Assembly: GCA_017399485.1 (NCBI GenBank)
Contig: JAFQCA010000027.1
Coordinates: 1-64,000 of the forward strand
DNA from: Alistipes sp.
GTDB taxonomy: Bacteria; Bacteroidota; Bacteroidia; Bacteroidales; Rikenellaceae
Length of the DNA stretch: 64,000 nt
Direction: 5' to 3'
Position 1 is the first letter of the stretch, and each line of letters begins with the position of its first letter. Below, in pieces: positions 44,183-53,140 of this stretch. Below the pieces are notes generated by a model. The model saw only the letters and a program-made list of their open reading frames with translations, did no database searches and was not told the origin of the DNA. The position numbers and the translations under genes were made by a program.

Positions 44183-45256
44183 ATGAATATTAGGTGCAAC
44201 ATATTACGTTTGGCGATTGTCGTTTTGCTGCTTGCTTCGTCAGTAGGATGTATGAAGTGGGAGTACGAGGACGGCGAGAGTTTTGCCACATCGGGAGCGG
44301 GGCTTTTCGTGATAAACGAGGGTAACTTCCAATATGGCAACGCATCGCTTTCGTACTACAATCCCGCAACGAAGAGCGTAGAAAACGAGGTCTTCTATCG
44401 AGCCAATGCAATGAAGTTGGGCGATGTGGCGCAGTCGATGACGCTCTATGGCGATACGGGCTGGATTGTGGTGAACAACTCGCACGTAATATTTGCTATC
44501 GACCCCACCACTTTCAAGGAGAAGGGGCGTATCGAAAACCTCACTTCACCGCGTTATATCCACTTCCTGAGCGACGAGAAAGCATACGTTACGCAGTTGT
44601 GGGATAATCGTATATTTATCGTAAACCCCAAACGCTATGAGATAACAGGCTACATCGAGTGTCCCGCAATGACGATGGAGTCGGGCTCGACGGAGCAGAT
44701 GGTGCAGTGGGGGAAATACGTTTTTGTTAATTGCTGGTCCTATCAGAATCGCATACTTAAGATAGATACCACGACAGATAAGGTGGTTGCCGAGTTGGAG
44801 GTGGGTATTCAGCCTACGTCGTTGGTGGTGGACTGCTACGGTAAGTTGTGGACCATAACCGACGGCGGCTACGAGGATTCTCCTTATGGCTATGAGGCCC
44901 CGTCGCTCTATTGTATCGATGCCGAGACCTTCACCATCGAAAAGCAGTTCCTCTTTGCCAAAGGCGATGCCCCCTCGGAGGTGCAACTCAACGGAAGAGG
45001 CGACAAACTCTATTGGATAAACAACGATGTGTGGGCTATGGATGTGACGGCGGATAGAATCCCCGTCAAGCCGTTTATCCCCTACTCCGATACCTTGTAC
45101 TATGGCCTCACCATCGACCCACGTAGTGGTGAGGTGTATGTTGCCGATGCCATCGACTACGTTCAGGCGGGCAAAATCTATCGCTATTCGGAGCAGGGCG
45201 AGAGGCTGGATGAGTTTTATGTGGGTATCACCCCCGGTGCGTTTTGTTGGAAATAG
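44183..45256 (+). CDS. btuG: BtuG-like surface beta-propeller lipoprotein (DUF5074/YncE type)
   Basis: This 357-aa protein has a signal with lipobox SVGC. The start of the mature part (GAGLFVINEGNFQYGNASLSYYNP) is typical of the DUF5074/YncE-like seven-bladed propellers. Repeats such as TTDKVVAELEVGIQPTSLVVD and DAETFTIEKQFLF follow. BtuG of Bacteroides thetaiotaomicron sits on top of BtuB and captures cobalamin with extreme affinity, even from host intrinsic factor. Adjacent btuB (8-bp gap) and the upstream cobalamin riboswitch support the same job here. Confidence 0.88.
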   Translation: MNIRCNILRLAIVVLLLASSVGCMKWEYEDGESFATSGAGLFVINEGNFQYGNASLSYYNPATKSVENEVFYRANAMKLGDVAQSMTLYGDTGWIVVNNSHVIFAIDPTTFKEKGRIENLTSPRYIHFLSDEKAYVTQLWDNRIFIVNPKRYEITGYIECPAMTMESGSTEQMVQWGKYVFVNCWSYQNRILKIDTTTDKVVAELEVGIQPTSLVVDCYGKLWTITDGGYEDSPYGYEAPSLYCIDAETFTIEKQFLFAKGDAPSEVQLNGRGDKLYWINNDVWAMDVTADRIPVKPFIPYSDTLYYGLTIDPRSGEVYVADAIDYVQAGKIYRYSEQGERLDEFYVGITPGAFCWK

Positions 45257-45264
45257 ATGAATCA

Positions 45265-47313
45265 ATGAGAGGGATTTTTACCATAATATTGCTGATGTTT
45301 TCGTCTGTCGCGCTTGCTCAAAGCAGTGCGTCGGGCGATGGTGTGCGTCGTGGTGGCGATATTCCCGAAGTCAGAGTCTATGGCCAACGCCCGATGAAGG
45401 AGATAGGTACACAGCAGACCAAATTCGACTCGTTGGTTTTGAAAGAAAATATCTCGCTATCGATGGCCGATGTGCTGACTTTCAACTCTTCGTTGTTTGT
45501 CAAAAGTTATGGCCGCGCGACACTATCTACGGTGGCTTTTCGTGGCACCTCTCCCTCGCATACCCAAGTGACGTGGAACGGAATGAAGATAAATAACCCG
45601 ATGTTGGGAATGACCGATTTCTCGATGATACCCTCCTATTTTATTGACGATGCATCGCTCTTGCACGGCACCTCGTCGGTCAATGAGACGGGAGGCGGTC
45701 TGGGTGGTGCGGTAAGGCTTGCCACAAAACCTGCACAAGCCGATGGTTTCGGGATGCAATACGTTCAGGGCATAGGCTCATTCAAGACCTTTGACGAGTT
45801 CTTGCGTCTGACCTATGGCAATGAGCATTGGCAGGTATCGTTGCGTGCCGTCTATTCATCGTCGCCTAACGATTATAAGTATCGTAACCACGACAAAAAG
45901 TTGAATATCTACGATGAGGATAAAAATATCATCGGCCAATACTACCCCATAGAGCGTAACCGTAGCGGCGCATTCAAGGATTTTCATATCCTGCAAGAGA
46001 CCTATTACAATACGGGGCGAGGTGATAAGTTCGGCCTTCAGACGTGGTATACTAATTCCAATCGTGAGTTGCAGATGCTGACTACCGACTATGGTAGCGA
46101 TACCGATTTCGAGAATCGTCAGCGTGAGCACACCTTTCGTGGCATACTCTCGTGGGACCACCTGCGAAGTAATTGGAAGGTGGCTGCCAATGCGGGATAT
46201 GTACACACTTGGCTGGCATACGACTATCGTCGCGATGTGGGTAATGGCAATATGCAGGTTATGACGCGCTCGCGTAGCAAGGTCAACACCTTCTACGGCA
46301 AGGTGGATGGCGAATATTATCTCGGCGAGAAGTGGTTGCTGACGGCCAATCTGTCGGCTCATCAACATTTTGTTACCAGCGCCGATAAGAATATTATCCG
46401 TCAGGATGGCAATCAGGCTATCGTAGGCTATGAGAAGGGCCGAATGGAGTTGTCGGGCTCGGTGTCGGCGAAGTGGCGACCAAACGACAGGATAGGCGTG
46501 TCGGCTGTTGTGCGTGAGGATGTCTATGGGCATAACTCGTCACCCATCATCCCTGCGCTGTTTGTCGATGGAGTGCTCTCCGAGAGGGGTAATGTGATGG
46601 CCAAAGCCTCAGTTTCGCGCAACTATCGTTTTCCGTCACTCAACGACCTCTATTTCTTGCCCGGAGGAAATCCCGACTTAAGGAGCGAGCAGGGCTGGAC
46701 CTACGATGCGGGTTTGTCGTTTGAGGTTGGCGAGTCGGGCCTCTATTCACTGTCGGGCTCTGCGACGTGGTTCGATTCGAGGATTAAGGATTGGATTTTG
46801 TGGTTGCCGACACCCAAAGGATTCTTCTCGCCACGCAATGTGAAAGATGTACACGCCTATGGTGTAGAGTTAAAGGCCGATGCCAATGTGGCTCTGTCTG
46901 AGGAGTGGAGTATTGCTCTTAATGGCAGTTTCTCGTGGACTCCATCAATCAACGTGGGCGAAAAACTATCGCCCGCCGATATGTCGGTAGGCAAACAACT
47001 GCCCTATGTGCCTGAGTACTCCTCTTCGGTGACGGGCCGCATAGGTTGGAAGCAGTGGTCGCTGCTATATAAGTGGTGCTACTATAGTGAGCGATATACA
47101 ATGTCGAGCAACGATAATACTCTGTCGGGTAAGTTGCCGACCTATTATATGAACAACGTCACGTTGGAGCGTCTGCTCTCCTTCTCGTGGGCCGATTTGT
47201 CGATTAAGGGTACGATAAACAACCTCTTCGATGAGGAGTATGTGTCTGTTCTTTCGCGCCCTATGCCGGGCATCAACTTCGAAATATTCATCGGCATCAC
47301 CCCCAAGTGGTAG
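45265..47313 (+). CDS. btuB: TonB-dependent cobalamin receptor BtuB
   Basis: This 682-aa protein has a signal peptide (MRGIFTIILLMFSSVALAQ), a TonB-box-like region (PEVRVYGQRP), a plug domain (SMADVLTFNSSLFVKSYG, STVAFRGTSPSHTQVTWNG), and a 22-strand barrel ending INFEIFIGITPKW. The lack of an N-terminal carboxypeptidase-like domain and the ~680 length fit BtuB, not SusC. Position in a riboswitch-controlled operon behind a BtuG-like gene identifies cobalamin as cargo. The TTG at 45244 that extends the frame is rejected in favour of ATG 45265. Confidence 0.92.
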   Translation: MRGIFTIILLMFSSVALAQSSASGDGVRRGGDIPEVRVYGQRPMKEIGTQQTKFDSLVLKENISLSMADVLTFNSSLFVKSYGRATLSTVAFRGTSPSHTQVTWNGMKINNPMLGMTDFSMIPSYFIDDASLLHGTSSVNETGGGLGGAVRLATKPAQADGFGMQYVQGIGSFKTFDEFLRLTYGNEHWQVSLRAVYSSSPNDYKYRNHDKKLNIYDEDKNIIGQYYPIERNRSGAFKDFHILQETYYNTGRGDKFGLQTWYTNSNRELQMLTTDYGSDTDFENRQREHTFRGILSWDHLRSNWKVAANAGYVHTWLAYDYRRDVGNGNMQVMTRSRSKVNTFYGKVDGEYYLGEKWLLTANLSAHQHFVTSADKNIIRQDGNQAIVGYEKGRMELSGSVSAKWRPNDRIGVSAVVREDVYGHNSSPIIPALFVDGVLSERGNVMAKASVSRNYRFPSLNDLYFLPGGNPDLRSEQGWTYDAGLSFEVGESGLYSLSGSATWFDSRIKDWILWLPTPKGFFSPRNVKDVHAYGVELKADANVALSEEWSIALNGSFSWTPSINVGEKLSPADMSVGKQLPYVPEYSSSVTGRIGWKQWSLLYKWCYYSERYTMSSNDNTLSGKLPTYYMNNVTLERLLSFSWADLSIKGTINNLFDEEYVSVLSRPMPGINFEIFIGITPKW

Positions 47314-47363
47314 ATAATGATGAATTAATACTCAACAACTGCCTGCTTTTTCGGAATTTATTA

Positions 47364-47371
47364 TAACTTTG
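47364..47371 (+). promoter_or_regulatory. -7 element (TAACTTTG) of the sulfatase cluster
   Basis: TAACTTTG followed by CA lies 77 nt before the first sulfatase start and separates this unit from the B12 operon. Confidence 0.55.
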
Positions 47372-47448
47372 CAATATAAGGTTATCTGTGGGTTAGCCTC
47401 TTTGGTGCGAGGAGCCCTATATATTGAAAGTATAATAAAAATAAAGAT

Positions 47449-49023
47449 ATGAAAAAGTCTCAAGCAAACATCCTGTATTGGTTGGCTACGATGGCGGCAT
47501 TTACGTCGTGTGGCAGTAAAGATAAGTCTCAAGGCCCGTATAATATTGTCTATATTATGACCGACGACCATACGGCGCAGATGATGAGTTGCTACGATAA
47601 GCGTTACGTTTCGACTCCCAATCTGGACCGTATAGCACGCGATGGAGTACGTTTCACGAATAGTTTTGTAGCCAACTCGTTGAGTGGCCCCAGCCGAGCG
47701 TGTATGCTGACGGGCAAGCACTCTTCGGAGAATCGTTTCTTTGATAACTCGACCTGTGTGTTTGATGCCGCGCAGCAGACTTTTCCTAAGTTGTTACAGA
47801 AGGCGGGCTATCAAACGGCTGTCGTAGGTAAGTGGCATCTCGGCTCGCTGCCTACGGGTTTCGATTATTGGGAGGTTATACCCGGTCAGGGCGATTATTA
47901 CAATCCAAGTTTTATAACGATGCAGCAGGATACCATTGTCGAGCGTGGCTATCTGACCAACATCATCACCGATAAGAGTCTCGAATGGATAGACAAACGC
48001 GACAAGCAACGTCCTTTCTGTATCTTGATTCACCACAAGGCCGTACATCGTAATTGGTTGCCCGAGTTGAAGTACCTTAATGAGTATGAGGATACCACCT
48101 TCCCGATGCCTGATACGTTCTACGATGATTATGAGGGCCGCGTAGCCGCTGCCGAGCAGGAGATGCATATCTTGGAGGATATGGATATTATCTACGATAC
48201 CAAAATGCTCAAGGATGATGTCGAGACTCATTATAAGGGGGCTTACTTAAGTTTCATAGGTCGCCTTACGCCCGAAGAGCGTGCGCAGTACGATGAGGCT
48301 TATGCCCCAATCATCAAGGAGTTCTACGAGAAGCAGCCGCAGGGTAAGGAGTTGGCCGAGTGGAAATATCAACGATATATGCGTGATTATGCCAAAGTGG
48401 TCAAGTCGCTTGACGACAATGTGGGGCGCGTATTGGATTATCTCAAAGAGCAGGGGTTGGATAAAAATACTCTGGTCGTATATACCTCCGACCAAGGATT
48501 CTATATGGGTGAGCACGGCTGGTTCGATAAACGATTTATGTATGAGGAGTCGATGCGTACGCCGCTTGTTATGGATTTGCCTGAAGGGTTTGACCGCAAA
48601 GGCGATATTGTGGAGATGGTGCAGAATATCGACTATGCTCCCACCTTCCTCGAATTGGCGGGTGTTGATGTGCCTGATGATATGCACGGAGAGTCGTTGG
48701 TGCCGCTGCTCAAGGGCGAGAGCCCTAAGGATTGGCGCTCGTCACTCTACTACCACTTCTATGAGTATCCTGCCGAGCATATGGTTAAGCGTCATTATGG
48801 CGTGCGTACAGACCGCTATAAGTTGATTCACTTCTATAACGATATCGACGAGTGGGAGTTGTACGACCTGCAGAACGACCCGCAGGAGTTGAATAACCTC
48901 TACGGTAAGGAGGGCTACGACGAGATTACAAAGGAGTTGAGGGCAGAACTCAACCGCCTGCAGGAGCAATATAAAGACCCGACACGCTTCTCACCCGCCA
49001 ATGACCGTGATGCGGCACGATAG
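47449..49023 (+). CDS. Ser-type sulfatase lipoprotein
   Basis: This 524-aa alkaline-phosphatase-fold protein has a lipoprotein signal (AFTSC, residues 17-21). The metal Asp pair is in YIMTDDH (39-40). The formylglycine motif is Ser79-Gly-Pro-Ser82-Arg83 followed by ACMLTGK, so the residue to be oxidised is Ser in place of Cys. GKWHLG and VVYTSDQGFYMGEHGWFDK complete the active site. It removes sulfate esters from glycans in the periplasm or at the surface. Ser-type sulfatases need the anaerobic maturase, which is encoded immediately downstream. The sulfated substrate is unknown. Confidence 0.92.
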   Translation: MKKSQANILYWLATMAAFTSCGSKDKSQGPYNIVYIMTDDHTAQMMSCYDKRYVSTPNLDRIARDGVRFTNSFVANSLSGPSRACMLTGKHSSENRFFDNSTCVFDAAQQTFPKLLQKAGYQTAVVGKWHLGSLPTGFDYWEVIPGQGDYYNPSFITMQQDTIVERGYLTNIITDKSLEWIDKRDKQRPFCILIHHKAVHRNWLPELKYLNEYEDTTFPMPDTFYDDYEGRVAAAEQEMHILEDMDIIYDTKMLKDDVETHYKGAYLSFIGRLTPEERAQYDEAYAPIIKEFYEKQPQGKELAEWKYQRYMRDYAKVVKSLDDNVGRVLDYLKEQGLDKNTLVVYTSDQGFYMGEHGWFDKRFMYEESMRTPLVMDLPEGFDRKGDIVEMVQNIDYAPTFLELAGVDVPDDMHGESLVPLLKGESPKDWRSSLYYHFYEYPAEHMVKRHYGVRTDRYKLIHFYNDIDEWELYDLQNDPQELNNLYGKEGYDEITKELRAELNRLQEQYKDPTRFSPANDRDAAR

Positions 49024-49026
49024 CCT

Positions 49027-50262
49027 ATGAGCGAAAAGGAGTGCGTAGAGTTGCCGTATGGTCGTCCTATGTATGTGATGGCCAAGCCTGTGGGCGCAGC
49101 CTGCAACTTGCAGTGTGGCTATTGCTATTATCTCGAAAAATCACGATTGTATGATGCCTCGTCGCAGATGATGAGCGATGAGATGCTCGACCTCTTTATA
49201 CGAGAGTATATTCACTCGCAAACAACCCTTGAGGTGTTGTTTACGTGGCACGGCGGAGAGCCGTTGCTGCGTCCCATATCATTTTATGAGCGGGCATTGG
49301 AGTTGCAGCAGAAATATGCCGATGGCCGTAAGGTGGCTACTTGCATACAGACCAACGCAACACTTCTTGACGATAAGTGGTGCGAGTTTTTTCGACGGAA
49401 TGATTTTCTGGTTGGGGTATCAATCGACGGTCCGCAACCTATGCACGACAGCCTGCGAAAGACGCGTCGAGGCGAGAGCAGTTATCAGGATGTGATGCGA
49501 GGCTTGCGCCTGCTGAATAAGCACCGAGTGGAGTGGAATGCTATGGCTACGGTCAATCAGGCCAATGTGGAGCATCCGTTGGAGTTTTATCGTTTCTTTC
49601 GAGACGATTTGGAGTGTCGTTTTCTTCAGTTTACTCCCGTTGTGGAGCGTACCTGCCAGACGGAGGGTGTGGAGCGATTGATGCACGGCGCCGAGCCACG
49701 AGGTGAGGTGATGCCCTATTCGATAACGGCAGAGCAGTGGGGGCACTTCTTGTGTGAGATATTCGATGAGTGGGTGCGGAACGATGTGGGCCGAATGTTT
49801 GTGCAACTATTCGATTCTACGCTTGCCAATTGGGTGGGCGAGGCTGTAGGAGTATGCACGATGTCGAAGTATTGCGGTCACGCGGCTGTCATTGAGCATA
49901 ATGGCGATGTATATTCGTGCGACCACTTTGTTTTTCCCGAATATCGGTTGGGCAATCTGCGCGAGAAATCATTGTCGGAGATGATGTATGGTCGACGGCA
50001 GAGCGATTTCGGCGTAGCCAAGCATACCTCTCTGCCACGACAATGCCGTGAGTGTGAATATGAGTTTGCGTGTCACGGTGAGTGTCCGCGCAATCGTTTC
50101 CTGACTACGGCGGATGGAGAGTCGGGGCTCAACTATCTCTGCAAGGGCTACTATTCATTTTTTGCGCACGTGGCTGATGCGATGGATTATATGCGTCGCC
50201 AACTGCAACAGGGCCTCCCGCCTGCAAATGTTATGAAGTGGATGGCCAAACAGAGATTTTAA
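49027..50262 (+). CDS. Anaerobic sulfatase-maturating enzyme (radical SAM/SPASM)
   Basis: This 411-aa protein has the radical SAM motif Cys26-x3-Cys30-x2-Cys33 in ACNLQCGYCYY. TWHGGEPLLR and IQTNATLLDDKWCEFF follow, and the SPASM region carries the auxiliary-cluster cysteines (CGHAAVIEHNGDVYSCDHFV, CRECEYEFACHGECPRNRF). It oxidises the Ser or Cys of a sulfatase to formylglycine under anaerobic conditions. It lies between two Ser-type sulfatases, 3 bp after the first and 31 bp before the second. These are its likely substrates. Confidence 0.94.
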   Translation: MSEKECVELPYGRPMYVMAKPVGAACNLQCGYCYYLEKSRLYDASSQMMSDEMLDLFIREYIHSQTTLEVLFTWHGGEPLLRPISFYERALELQQKYADGRKVATCIQTNATLLDDKWCEFFRRNDFLVGVSIDGPQPMHDSLRKTRRGESSYQDVMRGLRLLNKHRVEWNAMATVNQANVEHPLEFYRFFRDDLECRFLQFTPVVERTCQTEGVERLMHGAEPRGEVMPYSITAEQWGHFLCEIFDEWVRNDVGRMFVQLFDSTLANWVGEAVGVCTMSKYCGHAAVIEHNGDVYSCDHFVFPEYRLGNLREKSLSEMMYGRRQSDFGVAKHTSLPRQCRECEYEFACHGECPRNRFLTTADGESGLNYLCKGYYSFFAHVADAMDYMRRQLQQGLPPANVMKWMAKQRF

Positions 50263-50293
50263 TTGGCATAAAGCGAAAGGACTATAATTTATT

Positions 50294-51823
50294 ATGAAGA
50301 GACCATACTTTTTAATGTTGGGTGGCGGATTGCTTATCCCGTTGTTGAGCGCTTGTTGTAAAAAAGCGCAGCCCAACATTATAGTTATTATGTGCGATGA
50401 TTTGGGTTATAACGATATAGCCTGCTATGGCCAAAAACTCATCGAGACTCCCAATCTGACAAGAATGGCTCGCGAGGGTATGCGTTTTACGCAGGCCTAT
50501 GCGGGTAGTCCTGTCAGCGCACCGTCAAGAGCCTCGTTTATGACGGGCCAGCATTGCGGTCATACCGAAGTCAGAGGCAATAAGGAGTATTGGCGTGATG
50601 TGCCGATGGTTAAGTATGGCCAGAATGATGAGTTCTCTCGCGTGGGCCAGCACCCTTATGCTGCCGACCACGTCATCCTGCCTGAGATAATGAAGGATAA
50701 TGGCTACACAACGGCAATGTTTGGCAAGTGGGCTGGTGGATACGAGGGTTCGCACTCGACGCCCGACAAGCGCGGCATAGATGAGTATTATGGTTATGTG
50801 TGTCAGTATCAGGCGCACCTCTATTATCCAAATTTCCTGAACCGTTATAGTCGGATAGAGGGTGATACGACTCTTGTGAGAGTGACTCTCGAGGAGAATA
50901 TCAAGCATCCGCAGAAGGGCGATGGCTACCGTCAGCGTACACAATACTCTGCCGATATGATTCATCGTAAGGCTATGGAGTGGATTCGCCGACAGGATGG
51001 GGTGCAACCCTTCTTCGGAGTCTTTACCTATACGTTGCCTCACGCCGAATTGGTACAACCTGAAGATTCGATATTACAATATTATCGAGAAAAATTTACC
51101 GACGATAAGGATTGGGAGTCGGGCCCTTGGTCGCGATATAATACTGCGCGAAGTGCTCACGCCCAATTTGCCGCTATGGTCTCGCGTCTGGATACTTATG
51201 TGGGCGAGATTCTGGATGAGTTAGAAGCAAAGGGGCTTGCGGAGAATACGCTGGTTATCTTCACCAGCGACAATGGCCCGCATCAGGAGGGTGGTGCCGA
51301 CCCGTCGTTCTTCGGATTCAATGCCGAGTTGCGAGGTATCAAGCGTCAAACGCACGAGGGAGGAGTCAGAGTCCCCTTCATTGCGTGGTGGCCGGGCCGT
51401 GTGCAGGCAGGAGAGGTCAATTCCCATCAGTTGGCCTTCTATGATATTATGCCTACGTGTTGCGAGTTGGCAGGTGTGAAGAATTATGCCGAGCGATATA
51501 AGAATCCCGCCGCTGAGGTCGATTATTTCGATGGTATATCATTCGCTCCGACGCTTTGTGGCCGTCGAGGGCAGGAGCAGCACGAATTCCTGTATTGGGA
51601 GTTTGAGGAGACCGACCAGGTAGCGGTGCGTATGGGCGATTGGAAGATGGTATCGAAGGGAGGCAAACCTCATCTGTATGATTTGGCAAGTGACCTGCAC
51701 GAGGATAATGATATTGCCGCCGAGCATCCCGATGTTGTACGACAGATGGTCGAGATAGCCCACTCGCAACATATCGAGAGCCCCTACTTCAAGGTTACAA
51801 TGCCGCGTCTGGAGCAAGAGTAA
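50294..51823 (+). CDS. Ser-type arylsulfatase-like lipoprotein
   Basis: This 509-aa protein has a lipoprotein signal (PLLSACC), the metal Asp pair in VIMCDDLGYND, and the formylglycine motif Ser75-Ala-Pro-Ser78-Arg79 followed by ASFMTGQ. GKWAGG replaces the usual GKWHLG. FTSDNGPHQEGG and RGIKRQTHEGGVRVPF follow. It belongs to the same fold as the first sulfatase but a different subfamily, judged by the GNKEYW insertion and C-terminal region. It is predicted to act on a second sulfated position or glycan after maturation by the adjacent enzyme. Confidence 0.91.
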   Translation: MKRPYFLMLGGGLLIPLLSACCKKAQPNIIVIMCDDLGYNDIACYGQKLIETPNLTRMAREGMRFTQAYAGSPVSAPSRASFMTGQHCGHTEVRGNKEYWRDVPMVKYGQNDEFSRVGQHPYAADHVILPEIMKDNGYTTAMFGKWAGGYEGSHSTPDKRGIDEYYGYVCQYQAHLYYPNFLNRYSRIEGDTTLVRVTLEENIKHPQKGDGYRQRTQYSADMIHRKAMEWIRRQDGVQPFFGVFTYTLPHAELVQPEDSILQYYREKFTDDKDWESGPWSRYNTARSAHAQFAAMVSRLDTYVGEILDELEAKGLAENTLVIFTSDNGPHQEGGADPSFFGFNAELRGIKRQTHEGGVRVPFIAWWPGRVQAGEVNSHQLAFYDIMPTCCELAGVKNYAERYKNPAAEVDYFDGISFAPTLCGRRGQEQHEFLYWEFEETDQVAVRMGDWKMVSKGGKPHLYDLASDLHEDNDIAAEHPDVVRQMVEIAHSQHIESPYFKVTMPRLEQE

Positions 51824-51887
51824 GATAAACAGTGTCGCGTAAAACGCAGTGAGAGTCGAAATAGACTAAAAACAAAAAAACGAGATT

Positions 51888-53054
51888 ATGACTGTTTGGG
51901 AGTATATCGTATATACCGTTTTCCTATGTGTCGCATCTGCCGGTGTTATATGGGCGTGCCGCAGGTTTCCGTTGCTTGGCCGTCTGGGCCCGATAATGGT
52001 GTTGTATGCCGTGGGAATGGTGGTTGGAAATATGCCGTTCCTGCCTGCGGGAATTGCTACCCTGCAAGAGATAATTCCCAATGTTATGATTCCGCTGGCT
52101 ATACCGATGATGTTATTTGGTTGCAGTTTCTCGCGTGGTGAGGCCCGCCTGCAGATGAAGATTATCTTTAGCGGATTTTTGTCGGTGTGTGTGGCGGTGA
52201 CGATAGGCTATCTCTGTTTTGGCCGATATATAGGCGAGGGCGCTGAGGTTGGTGGTATAATTACGGGAATGTACACAGGCGGCACACTCAATGCTGCTGC
52301 GTTGCAAGCGATATTTAGGATTGAGAGCGAGCGATTCGTATTGATTAATTCGTATGATATAATAATCTCGTTCCTATATTTTGTCTTTCTGTTCAGTGTC
52401 GGTATCAAGATGTTTCGTCGTCTGTATGGCGAGCGCGACAAGGTACTCTCTGCTAAGAGTAGGGCCGAGATAGAGGAGCAGATTGTTCAGACTGAGCAGA
52501 ATCCCTACCGCCGTTTGTTGTCGCGTGAGGGCGCACAGCAGTTAGGCCGTATGTTGCTCTATACGCTTGTGATTGTGGCTGTCTCGGCAGGTGTGGCGTT
52601 GTTGATGCCCGACGGGTGGTTTATGGTGGTGTTTATACTCCTGCTTACGACTCTGGGCGTCGCGTGTTCGTTTATAAGGCGTGTTCGTGCGCTCGATTTG
52701 AGTTATGATGTGGGTATGTACCTTATCTATATCTTTAGTATCACCATAGCCTCGATGGCCGACTTCTCGAATCTCGATTTGGCAGGCGGAATAAACCAAC
52801 TTGCCTTTATGACGGTTGCGGTCTTTCTTTCGCTTATGATTCACGCTGTTGTGTGTCGCCTAATGCGTGTTGATGCCGACTCGATGATGATATCGTCTGT
52901 TGCATTCATCAACTCGCCACCCTTTGTGCCTATGGCCTCGGCGGCAATGCAGAATAAACGTGCGCTGGTTACGGGTTTAGGTGCGGGTATCGTAGGCTAT
53001 GCCGCAGGAACTCATTTGGGTGTATTGATGGTCGAACTATTATCGCATCTATAA
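51888..53054 (+). CDS. DUF819 family membrane protein
   Basis: This 388-aa protein has about ten membrane segments. LGPIMVLYAVGMVVGN, AIPMMLFGCSF and GMYTGGTLNAAALQ in the first half, and SSVAFINSPPFVPMASAAM with AAGTHLG near the end, match the DUF819 family. The family resembles secondary transporters of the gluconate/CPA-like type. Substrate is unknown. A bidirectional terminator separates it from the convergent BamA-like gene. Confidence 0.87.
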   Translation: MTVWEYIVYTVFLCVASAGVIWACRRFPLLGRLGPIMVLYAVGMVVGNMPFLPAGIATLQEIIPNVMIPLAIPMMLFGCSFSRGEARLQMKIIFSGFLSVCVAVTIGYLCFGRYIGEGAEVGGIITGMYTGGTLNAAALQAIFRIESERFVLINSYDIIISFLYFVFLFSVGIKMFRRLYGERDKVLSAKSRAEIEEQIVQTEQNPYRRLLSREGAQQLGRMLLYTLVIVAVSAGVALLMPDGWFMVVFILLLTTLGVACSFIRRVRALDLSYDVGMYLIYIFSITIASMADFSNLDLAGGINQLAFMTVAVFLSLMIHAVVCRLMRVDADSMMISSVAFINSPPFVPMASAAMQNKRALVTGLGAGIVGYAAGTHLGVLMVELLSHL

Positions 53055-53075
53055 CTCCTACCCAACACAAAAAGA

Positions 53076-53113
53076 AATAGGGTTGCTCAACAAACTTATT
53101 GGGCAACCCTATT
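53076..53113. terminator. Bidirectional terminator between DUF819 and BamA-like genes
   Basis: A 14-bp stem (aatagggttgctca with tgggcaaccctatt, one wobble) is A-rich on its left side. It therefore works as a classic terminator on the minus strand, and it also lies 22 bp after the plus-strand stop. Confidence 0.85.
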
Positions 53114-53140
53114 GTTATAATATAAATCGTATAAGCCTCT

